Notes under the pieces: model-generated
Seen by the model: the letters and a program-made list of their open reading frames with translations, nothing else
Told to the model about the DNA's origin: nothing
Databases searched by the model: none
Position numbers and translations under genes: made by a program
Shown here: piece after piece, positions 52,963-63,910 of the stretch
Position numbering within the stretch: position 1 is the first letter of the stretch
How the letters are laid out: every line of letters starts with the position of its first letter
NCBI RefSeq assembly: GCF_009932435.1
Contig: NZ_BJOU01000002.1
Coordinates: forward strand, 248,001 to 312,000
DNA: 64,000 bases
Direction of reading: 5' to 3'
Source of the DNA: Gordonia crocea
GTDB lineage: Bacteria > Actinomycetota > Actinomycetes > Mycobacteriales > Mycobacteriaceae

Positions 52963-54093
52963 ATGACCTTGGACTTCACCCGCACGCTGCATCCGCACGC
53001 CGTGCCGGAGTCCCGTCGCGCCGAGATTCATGCGGCCCCGGGATTCGGCAAGCACTTCACCGATCACATGGTGATGGTGGATTACGACGCCGAGCGCGGT
53101 TGGTACAACGCCCAGGTGAAGCCCTACGGTCCGATCGCCTTGGATCCGTCGGCGATGGTCCTGCACTACGGCCAGGAGATCTTCGAGGGTCTCAAGGCCT
53201 ACCGCCAGCCGGACGGTTCGATCGCGGCCTTCCGTCCGACCGCGAATGCGGAGCGGCTGCAGCGCTCCGCCGAGCGGTTGGCGATGCCGCCGCTGCCCAC
53301 CGAGGACTTCATCGCCTCGCTGCGCGAGCTGATCGCCGTCGACCACGCCTGGGTGCCGGAGGCCGGTGGCGAGGCGTCGCTGTACATCCGCCCCTTCATG
53401 TTCGCCTCGCAGGCCGGGCTGGGGGTCAACTCGCCCTCCAAGGAATACCGGTATGCGGTCATCGCCTCGCCGGCCGGGCCGTACTTCTCCGGTGGGATCA
53501 AGCCGGTGACGGTGTGGCTCTCCCGCGAGTACGTCCGCGCGGCCCCCGGCGGCACCGGCTTCGCCAAGTGCGGCGGCAACTACGCGGCCGCGTTCGTCGC
53601 ACAGCAGCAGGCCACCGAGAACGGGTGCGACCAGGTCGTCTGGCTCGACGCGGTCGAGCGCCGCTACATCGAGGAGATGGGCGGGATGAACCTGTTCTTC
53701 GTCTTCGGTTCCGGGGCCGACGCGCGACTCGTCACCCCGGAGCTGTCGGGGTCGCTGCTGCCCGGCATCACCCGCGACGCACTGCTACAACTCGCCGTCG
53801 ACGCCGGGTTTGCCGTGGAAGAGCGGCGGATCGCGATCGACGAGCTGGAGGCCGGCGTCGCCGACGGATCGATCACCGAGGTCTTCGCCTGTGGCACCGC
53901 CGCGGTCATCACCCCGGTCGGCCGCGTCCGCGGCGAGCAGGAGGACTACGTCATCGGCAAGGGTGAGCCGGGCGAGGTCACGATGGCTTTGCGCGACACG
54001 CTCACCGGGATCCAGCGGGGCACGTTCGCCGACACCCACGGGTGGATGACCGAGCTCTACCCCGCGCCGGTGGAGGCCACCACCCCGGCGTAG
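52963..54093 (+). CDS. ilvE: Branched-chain amino acid aminotransferase
   Basis: PLP-dependent transaminase interconverting Leu/Ile/Val with their 2-oxo acids. At 376 residues it fits the class IV family. Visible are [31 protein letters not shown], the PLP lysine in [14 protein letters not shown], the [13 protein letters not shown] signature and [11 protein letters not shown]. The start is fixed by the -10 TAATAT 7 nt upstream. It converges on cobS with a 7-bp gap. Confidence 0.96.
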   Translation: MTLDFTRTLHPHAVPESRRAEIHAAPGFGKHFTDHMVMVDYDAERGWYNAQVKPYGPIALDPSAMVLHYGQEIFEGLKAYRQPDGSIAAFRPTANAERLQRSAERLAMPPLPTEDFIASLRELIAVDHAWVPEAGGEASLYIRPFMFASQAGLGVNSPSKEYRYAVIASPAGPYFSGGIKPVTVWLSREYVRAAPGGTGFAKCGGNYAAAFVAQQQATENGCDQVVWLDAVERRYIEEMGGMNLFFVFGSGADARLVTPELSGSLLPGITRDALLQLAVDAGFAVEERRIAIDELEAGVADGSITEVFACGTAAVITPVGRVRGEQEDYVIGKGEPGEVTMALRDTLTGIQRGTFADTHGWMTELYPAPVEATTPA

Positions 54094-54100
54094 TCCGGGG

Positions 54101-54859
54101 TCAGAACACCAGCGCCAGGAGTGCCGCGGCGACCGACAGTTCGATCGTCGCGCCCAGCACGTCACCGTTGATCCCGCCGACCCGGCGCGCGCAATGGGCG
54201 GTGAAGACCCAGGATCCGAGGGCGACGACGGCCACGGCGGCGAATCCGGCCGGGCCCAAGGGGTAGGCCGCGGCGACGGCGATCCCGGCCCAGACCGGAA
54301 TCGCCCAGCGTTGCGTGCCGGCGACGAGGGCGCCGAAACCAGTGGAGTCGGCCGGACCGAGCCGGCGTCGGCAACCGATCACCGCGCCGAGCCGGCCCAC
54401 GGCGACGGCAAAACCGAGCGCATACCAGTCGCCGTCGGAGACGAGGGCGGTGAAGCACACCGCGGTGATCATCAGCACCAGGACCAGGGTCGCGGCGCCG
54501 AACGGTCCCGTCGGTCCGTCGTGCATGACGTCGCGGGTCCGCTGCGGATCGCCGTAGCTGCCCAGACCGTCGGCGGTGTCGGCGAGCCCGTCGAGGTGCA
54601 TGCCCCGGGTGGCCAGGGCGATGACGGCCACCAGGAGTATCCCGATGAGGAGTTCGGGGGCCCGTGTGTGGGACAGACCCCACGCGACGCCCGCGACGAC
54701 GCCGCCGAGGAGTGCGCCGACGAGCGGTGTCACCGCGATGACGGCCGCCCCGGCCCGGCGGTCGATCGTGGCACGAGGGGTGCCCACCGGGGCGACGGTG
54801 AGCCAGGAGACCGCCAGGCGCACCGTGCCGAGCGGGCCGATCCGGCGCTCAGCCGTCAC
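54101..54859 (-). CDS. cobS: Adenosylcobinamide-GDP ribazoletransferase (cobalamin synthase)
   Basis: Membrane enzyme of 252 residues that joins adenosylcobinamide-GDP and alpha-ribazole in the last part of B12 assembly. Signs are LPVG-type opening ([12 protein letters not shown]), the metal motif [12 protein letters not shown] and several hydrophobic helices. It overlaps the cobU-cobT fusion by 11 bp and shares its transcript. Confidence 0.93.
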   Translation of the reverse strand: MTAERRIGPLGTVRLAVSWLTVAPVGTPRATIDRRAGAAVIAVTPLVGALLGGVVAGVAWGLSHTRAPELLIGILLVAVIALATRGMHLDGLADTADGLGSYGDPQRTRDVMHDGPTGPFGAATLVLVLMITAVCFTALVSDGDWYALGFAVAVGRLGAVIGCRRRLGPADSTGFGALVAGTQRWAIPVWAGIAVAAAYPLGPAGFAAVAVVALGSWVFTAHCARRVGGINGDVLGATIELSVAAALLALVF

Positions 54860-56555
54860 TGACCCCGGCCTCGTCGAAGGTGGCCATCGACCCGAGGATG
54901 TCGGTGGCGGCCGCCACCAGGGGGAGTGCGGCCACCGCGCCGCTCGCTTCGCCGAGGCGCATACCCAGGTCCAGCAGCGGGGTCAGGCCGAGGCGGCGCA
55001 AGGCGATGGCGTGGGCGGGTTCGGCCGAGACGTGCCCGGCCTGCCACCAGTCGACCGACCCCGGGGCCAGATCGTCGGCGACGAGGGCGGCGGCGGTCAC
55101 CACCAACCCGTCGAGGATGACCGGGGTGCGGCGCAGCGCAGCCTGGGCGAGGAAGCCGGCCATCGCGGCGAAATCGGCGCCGCCGACCGCGGCGAGCAGG
55201 GAGAGCGGGTCGTCGGCGACGCGGCGCCCGCGCCACATGCCGTCGCGGATGGCGGCGGTCTTGCGGATCCACCCGGCGTCGTCGATGCCCGTGCCCCGCC
55301 CGACGACGGTGACCGGTTCCTCGTGGGTGAGCAGGCCGATGAGCACCGCCGCCGGGGTGGTGTTGCCGATCCCCATGTCGCCGGCGATGAGCAGGTCGAC
55401 GCCGGAGTCCACCAACTCGTCGGCGATGGCCCGGCCGGCCGCCATGGCCTGGCGGGCCTGGCCGAGCGTGATCGCGTCGGCGACCCGCAGGTCGGTGCTC
55501 CCGCGGCACACCTTGTGGCGCGATACCGCCGGGGAGGTGTCGGCCGCGACGGCGATGTCCTCCACCCGCACCGCGGCCCCGGCCCGTCGGGCCATGACGT
55601 TGAGGGCGGCACCGCCGGCGAGGAAGTTCGCCACCATCTGTCCGGTCACCGCTTGGGGGAAGGCCGACACGCTGCCGCCGTCGCTGTCCGGGGCCGCGAC
55701 ACCGTGGTCGCCGGCGAACACCACGACGGTCGGCGCGGTGATCGGGCGCGGCGGACAAACACCCTGGCAGGAGGCCACCCACACGCCCAGCTCTTCGAGC
55801 CGGCCGAGGGAACCCGGCGGCTTGGTGAGGCGCTTGTGCCGGTCGCGGGCCGCTTCGGCGACCTGCGGGTCGGGCGGGGTGATCAGTGCGAAGACTTCCG
55901 CGTCGGTGGGGTCGTCGGGCGCGGTCGACTCGGTCGACGGCACGGGGGCGGTCGTCGCGGGGGTGGGGGGATCGGGGACCGCGGTCGGCTCGGGTATCGC
56001 CGCCACCGGGGTTCGGGTGCCGACCGGGCGTCCGGCCAGCGGCAGTGCCCGGCCGGCCACGAGCAGGACGGTGTCGTCGGCGGCGTCGGCGATGGTCCGG
56101 TTGGCGCGTCCCATCAGATCCTGGAACAGTCGGCCCGCGTGCGTGTGTGGGACGACCGCGAGGCCCACCTCCGGTGACACGACCACCACGTCGGCGCGAT
56201 GCGCGCGGAGCGCGGCGGCGAGTTCGGTGAGCGCCTCGTCGAGTCGGCGGACCTGCTCACCGGCGTCGGCGGCCTCGTCGAAATCCGCATGGGCGGCCAC
56301 CCAGTTGCCGAGATCGTCGACGAGCGCGGCGACGTCGGGTTGCGCGCGCAGGGCGGCGGCGACGTCGACGGTCTCGACCGTCTCATAGCGGGCCGAGCGC
56401 CGCTGCCGGTGATCGGCCACGCGCCGCGACCAGTCGGCATCGGCGGACAGCGTGGGCCCGGTGGCCAGATAGCGCACGGCCGACTGGTCGGCGAGCAGCG
56501 ACTCCGCATGCTCCGACTTGCCCGAACGGACACCGCCGAGGACCAGGGTGCGCAT
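54849..56555 (-). CDS. cobUT: CobU-CobT fusion (adenosylcobinamide kinase/GTP transferase plus DMB phosphoribosyltransferase)
   Basis: A 568-residue fusion of two B12 nucleotide-loop enzymes. Residues 1-175 are CobU: P-loop GGVRSGKS, the [16 protein letters not shown] segment and [15 protein letters not shown] Pro/Thr-rich linker (about 178-220) follows, then CobT from about 225: [43 protein letters not shown] and the catalytic Glu region near the end ([16 protein letters not shown]). In most actinobacteria the two genes are separate. ATG56555 is the CobU start. CobS follows by overlap. Confidence 0.92.
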   Translation of the reverse strand: MRTLVLGGVRSGKSEHAESLLADQSAVRYLATGPTLSADADWSRRVADHRQRRSARYETVETVDVAAALRAQPDVAALVDDLGNWVAAHADFDEAADAGEQVRRLDEALTELAAALRAHRADVVVVSPEVGLAVVPHTHAGRLFQDLMGRANRTIADAADDTVLLVAGRALPLAGRPVGTRTPVAAIPEPTAVPDPPTPATTAPVPSTESTAPDDPTDAEVFALITPPDPQVAEAARDRHKRLTKPPGSLGRLEELGVWVASCQGVCPPRPITAPTVVVFAGDHGVAAPDSDGGSVSAFPQAVTGQMVANFLAGGAALNVMARRAGAAVRVEDIAVAADTSPAVSRHKVCRGSTDLRVADAITLGQARQAMAAGRAIADELVDSGVDLLIAGDMGIGNTTPAAVLIGLLTHEEPVTVVGRGTGIDDAGWIRKTAAIRDGMWRGRRVADDPLSLLAAVGGADFAAMAGFLAQAALRRTPVILDGLVVTAAALVADDLAPGSVDWWQAGHVSAEPAHAIALRRLGLTPLLDLGMRLGEASGAVAALPLVAAATDILGSMATFDEAGVSDG

Positions 56556-56560
56556 CGGCG

Positions 56561-57223
56561 TCAGACCGCTTCGCCGCGCTCGACCTGGGGCTTGGGGACG
56601 CGCAGCCGACGCATCTGCAAGGCGCGCGACGCCGCGTACCACCACAGTTTGAAGCCGCCGTCGGTGGAGTCGGGATAGCGTTCGGCGACCCGCTTGCCCA
56701 CCATCCGCCCGACATAGATGCAGTCGACCACGACCATCAGGACGAAGACGAGCAGCGCCAGCGTCACCAGCATCGAGTACCGCGGCAGGCCGTAGACCAA
56801 GACGATGAACACCAGGGCGATCGGGGTGAACAGGCCGGCGAAGTTGCGGCGCGAGTCCACCAGGTTGCGCGCGTAGCGGCGCACCGGTCCCTTGTCGCGG
56901 GCCAGGAGGTACTCCTCCTCGCCGGCCATGCGGCGATCACGGATCTCGTTGCGCAGGTCGCGCTGGCGGGCGCGCTCTTCACGGCGTTCGTCCTTGGACA
57001 TGGTCTGCCGCATGTCCTTGCGCCGCGCACGGGCCTCCGACCGCGTCATCGGCGGCGGTGCCACCGGGCCGCGCTTCTTCTCCGCGTCGCGGCGCTTGGG
57101 GGTCGGGCGGCCCTTGCCCTCGGTGTAGCTCGCCTTACGGGCGGGCTCTGTTGTCTGCGGGTCGTCGACGGCGGTATCGGTCGCGTCGGCGTCGGCTTCA
57201 TCGGCGCTGCGCTGCCACGGCAT
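56561..57223 (-). CDS. DUF3043 membrane protein (Rv2206-like)
   Basis: A conserved actinobacterial protein of 220 residues: a long, very basic and charged N-terminal arm (about 1-115, probably helical), two hydrophobic helices (about 130-147 and 150-170) and a short cytoplasmic tail ending in VERGEAV. Function is unknown. It lies 5 bp upstream of the cobU-cobT gene, so it is likely the first gene of the cob transcript. ATG57223 is used; a Val codon just upstream keeps the frame open. Confidence 0.85.
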   Translation of the reverse strand: MPWQRSADEADADATDTAVDDPQTTEPARKASYTEGKGRPTPKRRDAEKKRGPVAPPPMTRSEARARRKDMRQTMSKDERREERARQRDLRNEIRDRRMAGEEEYLLARDKGPVRRYARNLVDSRRNFAGLFTPIALVFIVLVYGLPRYSMLVTLALLVFVLMVVVDCIYVGRMVGKRVAERYPDSTDGGFKLWWYAASRALQMRRLRVPKPQVERGEAV

Positions 57224-57277
57224 TCTCACCCTTGCGAGCCTAGGCGATCGGCGCCGCTGAGACGGCCGGGGGCCGCC

Positions 57278-57283
57278 TATACT
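57278..57283 (+). promoter_or_regulatory. -10 element of the glycerate kinase gene
   Basis: TATACT ends 9 nt before ATG57293, so the leader is at most a few bases long. Confidence 0.45.
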
Positions 57284-57292
57284 GGCCCGACC

Positions 57293-58357
57293 ATGCCCGT
57301 GCGCGTCGTTGTGGCCCCCGACAGCTTCGGCACCACCCTGACCGCGGCCCAGGCCGCGTCGGCCATCGCCGAGGGCTGGTCGACGGTGCGTCCCGACGAC
57401 GACGTCGTGGTCAAACCCCAATCCGACGGCGGACCCGGGTTCAACGACTGCCTCGGCGGGCTGGGGGTCGTGCGTACGACGACGGTCACCGGCCCGCTGG
57501 GCGTCCCGGTTCAGGTGCAGTGGCGTTGTGACCGCGCGACCGCCTATCTCGAATGCGAGCAGGCGTGCGGGTTGCACCTGGTCGGCGCGCCGCAACCCGC
57601 GACCGCGTTGCAGGCGGATTCGGCCGGGTTGGGCGAACTCATCGACGTCGCATTGCGGAGCGACCCGGTCGAACGGCTCGTCGTCGGACTCGGTGGCAGC
57701 GCCACCACCGACGGCGGCCGGGGCATGCTCGATGCACTCGGCGGACCGAGTGCGGCCAAGTCGCGGTTGGCCCGCGTCGAGCTCGTCGTCGCGACCGACG
57801 TCGACAATCCCCTCAACGGTCCGTCCGGGGCCGCCGCGGTTTTCGCCCCGCAGAAAGGGGCCGATGAGCAGACCGTCGCCCTTCTCGCGGAGCGGTTGGT
57901 GCGCGCGGGTGCCGAATGGGAAGCGTTGGCCGGTCGGCCGGTGGCAGACGAGGCCGGGGCCGGTGCAGCCGGCGGAGTCGGAGCGGCCCTGTTCGCCGTC
58001 GGCGGGCGCAGGGTCTCCGGTGCGGCCCTGGTTGCGACGGTGACCGGGCTGCCCGCGGCGTCGCACGACGCCGCCGTCGTGATCACCGGCGAGGGGCGCC
58101 TCGACGAGCAGACCGCGGCCGGAAAGGTAGTGGCCGCCGTGGCGGCCGCGGCCAGACCCGAGGCCGAGGTGATCGCCCTGGTCGGGGAGAACGCGCTGGC
58201 CGATCCCGCCGCCCTGCGAATCGACCGGGTGGACAGCCTCGTCGACTATGCCGGTGGCCGGGACCGGGCGCTCGCGCACGCCGGATCCCTATTGGTGTCT
58301 CTCGCCGCCCGATGCGCGGCGAACTATTCTTCGACGAACCGCGGAAACCGGGAATAG
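57293..58357 (+). CDS. Glycerate kinase family protein
   Basis: A 354-residue enzyme of the GarK/GlxK type, which phosphorylates D-glycerate. Visible are the opening VVVAPDSFGTTLTAAQAASAI, SDGGPGFNDCL, VGLGGSATTDGGRGMLDALG and GEGRLDEQTAAGKV, the last being the most conserved block of the family. The C-terminal Arg/Asn tail is short. M. tuberculosis Rv2205c occupies the same position. It is divergent from the DUF3043 gene. Confidence 0.9.
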   Translation: MPVRVVVAPDSFGTTLTAAQAASAIAEGWSTVRPDDDVVVKPQSDGGPGFNDCLGGLGVVRTTTVTGPLGVPVQVQWRCDRATAYLECEQACGLHLVGAPQPATALQADSAGLGELIDVALRSDPVERLVVGLGGSATTDGGRGMLDALGGPSAAKSRLARVELVVATDVDNPLNGPSGAAAVFAPQKGADEQTVALLAERLVRAGAEWEALAGRPVADEAGAGAAGGVGAALFAVGGRRVSGAALVATVTGLPAASHDAAVVITGEGRLDEQTAAGKVVAAVAAAARPEAEVIALVGENALADPAALRIDRVDSLVDYAGGRDRALAHAGSLLVSLAARCAANYSSTNRGNRE

Positions 58358-58410
58358 CGCGAGATGGAGTACCGTTGTGATGAGCGACCTGACGATGAGG
58401 GAGTCAAGCA

Positions 58411-59842
<1,432 letters not shown>

Positions 59843-59852
59843 CCCGCGCTCG

Positions 59853-61778
59853 TTAGAGGCGCACCGGGTAGGTGTGGTCCTCGATGGTGGGCACGATCGT
59901 CTTCTCCACGAAGATGCCGTGCCACACCATGAAGATCAGCACGTTCCACAGCCGCCGGCTGTTGTCGACCACACCGTCGCGGTGCTCGTCGAGCATCGTC
60001 GTCACGAACTGCTTGTTGATCAGGTGATCGGTCTGCGACGTGGCGATGGTCAGGTGGGCCCAGTCGTACATCTCGGTGCCCGCCAGCCAATGGCGGATGG
60101 GGACCGGGAAGCCCAGCTTGCGCCGGTGGAGGACGTGCGGCGGGATGATCTCCTCGATGGCCTTGCGCAACGCGTACTTGGTGGTCCCGTGGGCGATCTT
60201 CTCGTCGACGGGCAGCGCGGAGGCGACCCGCCACACCTCGCTGTCGAGGAAGGGGACGCGTAACTCCAGCGAGTTGGCCATGGTCATCTTGTCCGCCTTG
60301 ACGAGGATGTCGCCCCGCAGCCAGGTGAACAGGTCCAGGTGCTGCATCCGGGCGACCGGGTCCCACCCGGCCGACTCGGCATAGATCGGGGCGGTGACGT
60401 CGGTGTGGGTCCACTCCGGGCGGTAGTCCCGCAGCACCTGCTGCAGGCGGGCATCGTCGAAGCTGCGGGCATTGCCGTAGTAGCGATCCTCCAGCGACAT
60501 CGAGCCGCGGTGCAGCAGGCTCTTGCCCCGGGTGCCCTCGGGGATGCGGTCGCTGAGGCGGCCCGCGGCGCGGCGGGCGAACCCGGGCAGTCTGTCGAAT
60601 CCGCGCAGTGACAGCGGCTCCTTGTAGATGGTGTAGCCGCCGAACAACTCGTCGGCACCCTCGCCCGACAGCACGACCTTGACGTGCTTGCGGGCCTCCT
60701 TGGCCAAGAAGTACAGGGGCACCAGGGCCGGGTCGGCGACCGGGTCGTCGAGGTACCAGACGATCTCCGGGATCGCGGCGACGAACTCCTCCGGGCTGAC
60801 CACCTTGACGATGTGGCGCACGCCGATCGCCTCGGCGGTCTCTGCGGCGACGTCGACCTCGGAGTACCCGTCGCGCTGGAAGCCGGTGGTGATGGTGATC
60901 AGGTCGGGGTTGTGCTGACGGGCCAGCGCGGCCACCAGCGTCGAGTCGATCCCACCGGAGAGAAACGACCCGACGGTCACATCGGCGCGCATGTGCTTGG
61001 CGACCGAGTCGCGCAGGACGTCGGTGATCTCGCTGTAGCGGGACGCGGCCGTATCGGCGGTGAAGGGACGCACGTCGAACCGCGGGTTGAAGTAGCGGGT
61101 AATCGTCGGCGCCCGGCCGGGGGACAGGGTCGCGTGGCAGCCGGACTCGAGACGTCCGATGTTCGTGTGCAGCGTCTCCGGCTCGGGCACGTACTGGAGT
61201 TCGATGTAGTGCTCGAGGGCCCGGTGGTCGAGCGCATCGTCGAGGCCGAGGCGGTCGAGCAGTTCCAGCAGGCTCTTCTTCTCGCTGCCGAAGGCGGTGC
61301 CGCGGGGCCCGGTGGCCAAGAAGAGCGGCTTGATGCCGAAGGGGTCGCGGGCGAGGAACAGCGACTTGGTCTGGGTGTCCCAGATTCCGAAGGCGAACAT
61401 GCCGCGCAGCCGCAGCACGGCTTCCGGGCCCCAGTAGTGGAACGCCGCGACGATCACCTCGGCGTCGCCCTCGGTATGCATCGGGGCGTCGAACTCGGTC
61501 AGCAGTTGCTCCCGCAGTTCGACGTAGTTGTAGATCTCGCCGTTGAAGACCAGGGCGTAGCGCTCGGGCGATTCGGTCGGCCCCCACCGCAGCGGCTGGT
61601 GCGAGTGCTCGATGTCGATGATCGAAAGCCGGTTGAAGCCGACCACCAGGTCGTCGTCGTGCCACGTGCCGGCCTCGTCGGGGCCACGGTGGCGCATGCA
61701 ATGCGACGCAGCGGCGACCAGGTCGACGGCGGTGGCCGCCGACGCGTCAGAGGTCAGCAGACCCAGCAATCCGCACAC
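59853..61778 (-). CDS. asnB: Glutamine-hydrolysing asparagine synthetase
   Basis: Makes asparagine from aspartate, glutamine and ATP. The 641-residue protein begins MCGLLGLL with Cys2 as the glutaminase nucleophile, followed by HRGPDEAGTW, FNGEIYNYVEL and FGIWD. The synthetase half has the PP-loop SGGIDSTLVAALA and GEGADELFGGY. Start GTG61778 puts the Cys at position 2, as the chemistry requires, and AAGGA lies 6 nt upstream. Longer in-frame starts would bury the Cys. It is transcribed away from ctaC (275-bp gap). Confidence 0.95.
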   Translation of the reverse strand: MCGLLGLLTSDASAATAVDLVAAASHCMRHRGPDEAGTWHDDDLVVGFNRLSIIDIEHSHQPLRWGPTESPERYALVFNGEIYNYVELREQLLTEFDAPMHTEGDAEVIVAAFHYWGPEAVLRLRGMFAFGIWDTQTKSLFLARDPFGIKPLFLATGPRGTAFGSEKKSLLELLDRLGLDDALDHRALEHYIELQYVPEPETLHTNIGRLESGCHATLSPGRAPTITRYFNPRFDVRPFTADTAASRYSEITDVLRDSVAKHMRADVTVGSFLSGGIDSTLVAALARQHNPDLITITTGFQRDGYSEVDVAAETAEAIGVRHIVKVVSPEEFVAAIPEIVWYLDDPVADPALVPLYFLAKEARKHVKVVLSGEGADELFGGYTIYKEPLSLRGFDRLPGFARRAAGRLSDRIPEGTRGKSLLHRGSMSLEDRYYGNARSFDDARLQQVLRDYRPEWTHTDVTAPIYAESAGWDPVARMQHLDLFTWLRGDILVKADKMTMANSLELRVPFLDSEVWRVASALPVDEKIAHGTTKYALRKAIEEIIPPHVLHRRKLGFPVPIRHWLAGTEMYDWAHLTIATSQTDHLINKQFVTTMLDEHRDGVVDNSRRLWNVLIFMVWHGIFVEKTIVPTIEDHTYPVRL

Positions 61779-61966
61779 GGTGTCCTTGCCCCACTTTCTT
61801 CGCGGCCCTTGGTCGGCGCCGCCGAATCGGCCGGCCGCGCACGGGTGGCGGCCCGGATATGTCGAATCGAGTATGCCGCAGCGGCGCCCGCGCCACCGAC
61901 TCGCCCAGATCACCGGCCCCGATCGCAACAGTTTGGGCGGGTTGGTCTACGCTGCGTAGTACTAGG

Positions 61967-61984
61967 TGCAAGAATTGTCTTGCA
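61967..61984. promoter_or_regulatory. Perfect inverted repeat in the ctaC upstream region
   Basis: TGCAAGA-ATTG-TCTTGCA, a 7-4-7 palindrome about 70 bp upstream of ctaC in the 275-bp asnB-ctaC gap. It could be an operator near the ctaCF promoter or a leader hairpin. No T-run follows. Nothing else in the gap is recognisable. Confidence 0.5.
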
Positions 61985-62053
61985 GCCATGTGGCGTCAGG
62001 ATTTGGGTGTGAACGGGCCGTGCGTCTGGGAGCGTCCAGGTGAGCAGGAAGGC

Positions 62054-63178
62054 ATGAAATTGACACACGGTGAACGGTCCACGGCGCAGCCCGCCGCGAC
62101 CGCATCGCGCACGGTCAAGCGGGTCGGCCTGGTGGCCGCGCTGGGCCTTGCGACGCTGGTCATGACCGGTTGTGGTCCGCGTGAGACCCTGCGATTCGGC
62201 TGGCCGACGGGTGTGACGCCAGAAGCCGAGGCCATGGGCCACCTGTGGACCTGGGCGGTGATCGCTTCGTTGATCGTCGGTTTCCTCGTCTGGATGGCGA
62301 TTTTCTACGCCATCACGTTCTTCCGCCACCGCGATGGGGAGGACTCTTTCCCGCGGCAGACGGCCTACAACATGCCTGTCGAGCTGACCTTGATCACGCT
62401 CCCGTTCCTGGCGATCGCGGTGTTGTTCTACTTCACCGTCGTCGTCGAGAACAAGGTCGAGAAGAAGACCGACGACCCCGCCGTCGTCGTCGATGTCACC
62501 GCGTTCCAGTGGAACTGGAAGTTCGGCTACGACAAGGTCCGCCAGGACAACGGCACCTACAAGGTCTATGCGGTCAAGGACGGCAGCCCGTTTGCGCTGC
62601 AGGCGCAGCGCGAAGCCGAGCACGGCCACCCGCTGCCGCTGCCGGCCGGCGGTCGCAGTGACAATGTGCGCGACTACCTGCGCTTCTCCAAGATCGAGAC
62701 GCTTGGCACGCCGAGCGAGATCCCGATCCTGGTCCTCCCGGAGGGTAAGCGCATCGAGTTCAACCTCGCCGCCGCGGACGTCGTCCACTCCTTCTGGGTG
62801 CCCGAGTTCCTGTACAAGCGCGACGTGATGCCTTTCCCGAAGCAGAACCACACCGATCCGCGGTTCCAGATCGAGAAGATCACCCGTACTGGCGCTTTCG
62901 TCGGCCGATGCGCCGAGATGTGCGGCACGTACCACGCCATGATGAACTTCGAGATCCGCGTTGTCAGCGATCAGGATTTCAAGAGCTACCTCCAGTGGCG
63001 TGAGAAGGGCCTGACGAACGCGGGTGCCCTCGAGGCCATCTGCCAGGTCCCGACCTCGGTGACCACGGTGCCGTTCGAAACGCGTCGCAAGACCGGCGGC
63101 GACACCCCGAAGCACTTGGGCGACACCTGGCGCCCGGTTCTGCAGAACTGCACCAAGCGAGCGATCGGAGCGTCCTAA
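62054..63178 (+). CDS. ctaC: Cytochrome c oxidase subunit II (aa3-type)
   Basis: Membrane-anchored lipoprotein-like subunit of the aa3 oxidase, carrying the CuA centre that takes electrons from the cytochrome bcc complex. The 374-residue protein has a signal with lipobox MTGC, two membrane helices (about 72-94 and 112-134), FQWNWKF, and the CuA ligands in CAEMCGTYHAMM with an earlier His in DVVHSFW. AGGAAG precedes ATG62054. The CtaG-like assembly factor at 6063-8063 would act on this oxidase. Confidence 0.96.
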   Translation: MKLTHGERSTAQPAATASRTVKRVGLVAALGLATLVMTGCGPRETLRFGWPTGVTPEAEAMGHLWTWAVIASLIVGFLVWMAIFYAITFFRHRDGEDSFPRQTAYNMPVELTLITLPFLAIAVLFYFTVVVENKVEKKTDDPAVVVDVTAFQWNWKFGYDKVRQDNGTYKVYAVKDGSPFALQAQREAEHGHPLPLPAGGRSDNVRDYLRFSKIETLGTPSEIPILVLPEGKRIEFNLAAADVVHSFWVPEFLYKRDVMPFPKQNHTDPRFQIEKITRTGAFVGRCAEMCGTYHAMMNFEIRVVSDQDFKSYLQWREKGLTNAGALEAICQVPTSVTTVPFETRRKTGGDTPKHLGDTWRPVLQNCTKRAIGAS

Positions 63179-63595
63179 ATGAAAGTCGAAGCCCGGATCT
63201 TCGAGATGCTCACCGCGTTCTTCCTCATCGGCGCGGTTGCCTACACGATCCTCACCGGCATCTCCTCGAAGGGTGTTGAGTGGGCCGGTGCGACCGCCTT
63301 CTTCTTCTCGGCAGGACTGTGCCTGATCACCGGGACCTACTTCCGGTTCGTGGCGCGCCGCGTCGAGATCCGTCCCGAGGACTACGAAGAGGCTGAGATC
63401 GAGGACGGCGCCGGCGAGTTGGGCTTCTTCAGCCCGCACAGCTTCTGGCCGATTCTGGTCGCGATGGGCGCGGCTCTGTTCGCCGTCGGCTTTGCGACGC
63501 GGAACTTCTGGTTCGCAATTTTCGCGGCCGGTGTCATCATCGTGACCGCGGCGGGCCTCGTGTTCGAGTACCACTGGGGCCCGGAGAAGCACTAG
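63179..63595 (+). CDS. ctaF: Cytochrome c oxidase subunit IV (actinobacterial)
   Basis: A 138-residue membrane subunit of the actinobacterial aa3 oxidase with about four hydrophobic helices in two hairpins (about 10-28, 35-54, 85-100 and 104-125) and an acidic loop between them. It begins directly after the ctaC stop codon, so the two are one operon. It is followed by a clear terminator. Confidence 0.93.
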   Translation: MKVEARIFEMLTAFFLIGAVAYTILTGISSKGVEWAGATAFFFSAGLCLITGTYFRFVARRVEIRPEDYEEAEIEDGAGELGFFSPHSFWPILVAMGAALFAVGFATRNFWFAIFAAGVIIVTAAGLVFEYHWGPEKH

Positions 63596-63612
63596 CGTCA
63601 CCGAGTTCTGAG

Positions 63613-63649
63613 AGAACCGCCGCATTCGGATTCCGGGTGCGGCGGTTCT
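63613..63649 (+). terminator. Intrinsic terminator after ctaF
   Basis: AGAACCGCCGCA and TGCGGCGGTTCT pair perfectly (12 bp) around a 13-nt loop, 17 bp after the ctaF stop, followed by TT. Confidence 0.8.
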
Positions 63650-63651
63650 TC

Positions 63652-63750
63652 GTCGAGTGGGCCCTCGATCTTGTCGAGTGGGCCCTCGATCTTGTCGAGT
63701 GGGCCCTCGATCTCGTCGAGTGGGCCCTCGATCCTGTCGAGTGGGCCCCT
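63652..63750. repeat. 21-bp tandem repeat array (about 4.7 copies)
   Basis: Units begin GTCGAGTGGGCCCTCGAT and end CTT, CTC or CCT. Copies are at 63652-63672, 63673-63693, 63694-63714 and 63715-63735, with a partial fifth from 63736. Each unit contains the palindromes CGAGTGGGCCCTCG (imperfect) and GGGCCC. The length is a multiple of three, so reading frames stay open through it on both strands, but no start signal or family supports a protein. The gap 63596-63910 otherwise holds only the ctaF terminator. Confidence 0.85.
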
Positions 63751-63910
63751 GAGCCCGACGCCATCAAGGTGGTTTCGGGGAGCACACGGTTTTGGGTCGG
63801 ATGTCAGACAAATCCTCACCGCACAAGCGATCTGATTCTTCCCAGGGGCCGAGGTTCCTCACAGTCTGAACCCGCCAGAAACACCGGCGCCCGATTAGGG
63901 AACTAGCCGT

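Noticed and set aside
63652..63750. CRISPR array
   Set aside because: The copies are directly adjacent with no spacers and no cas genes are present.
63598..63906. Repeat proteins (EWALDLV or DEIEGPL repeats) read from the 21-bp array
   Set aside because: The unit is a multiple of three, so frames stay open by chance on both strands. There is no ribosome site or known family.
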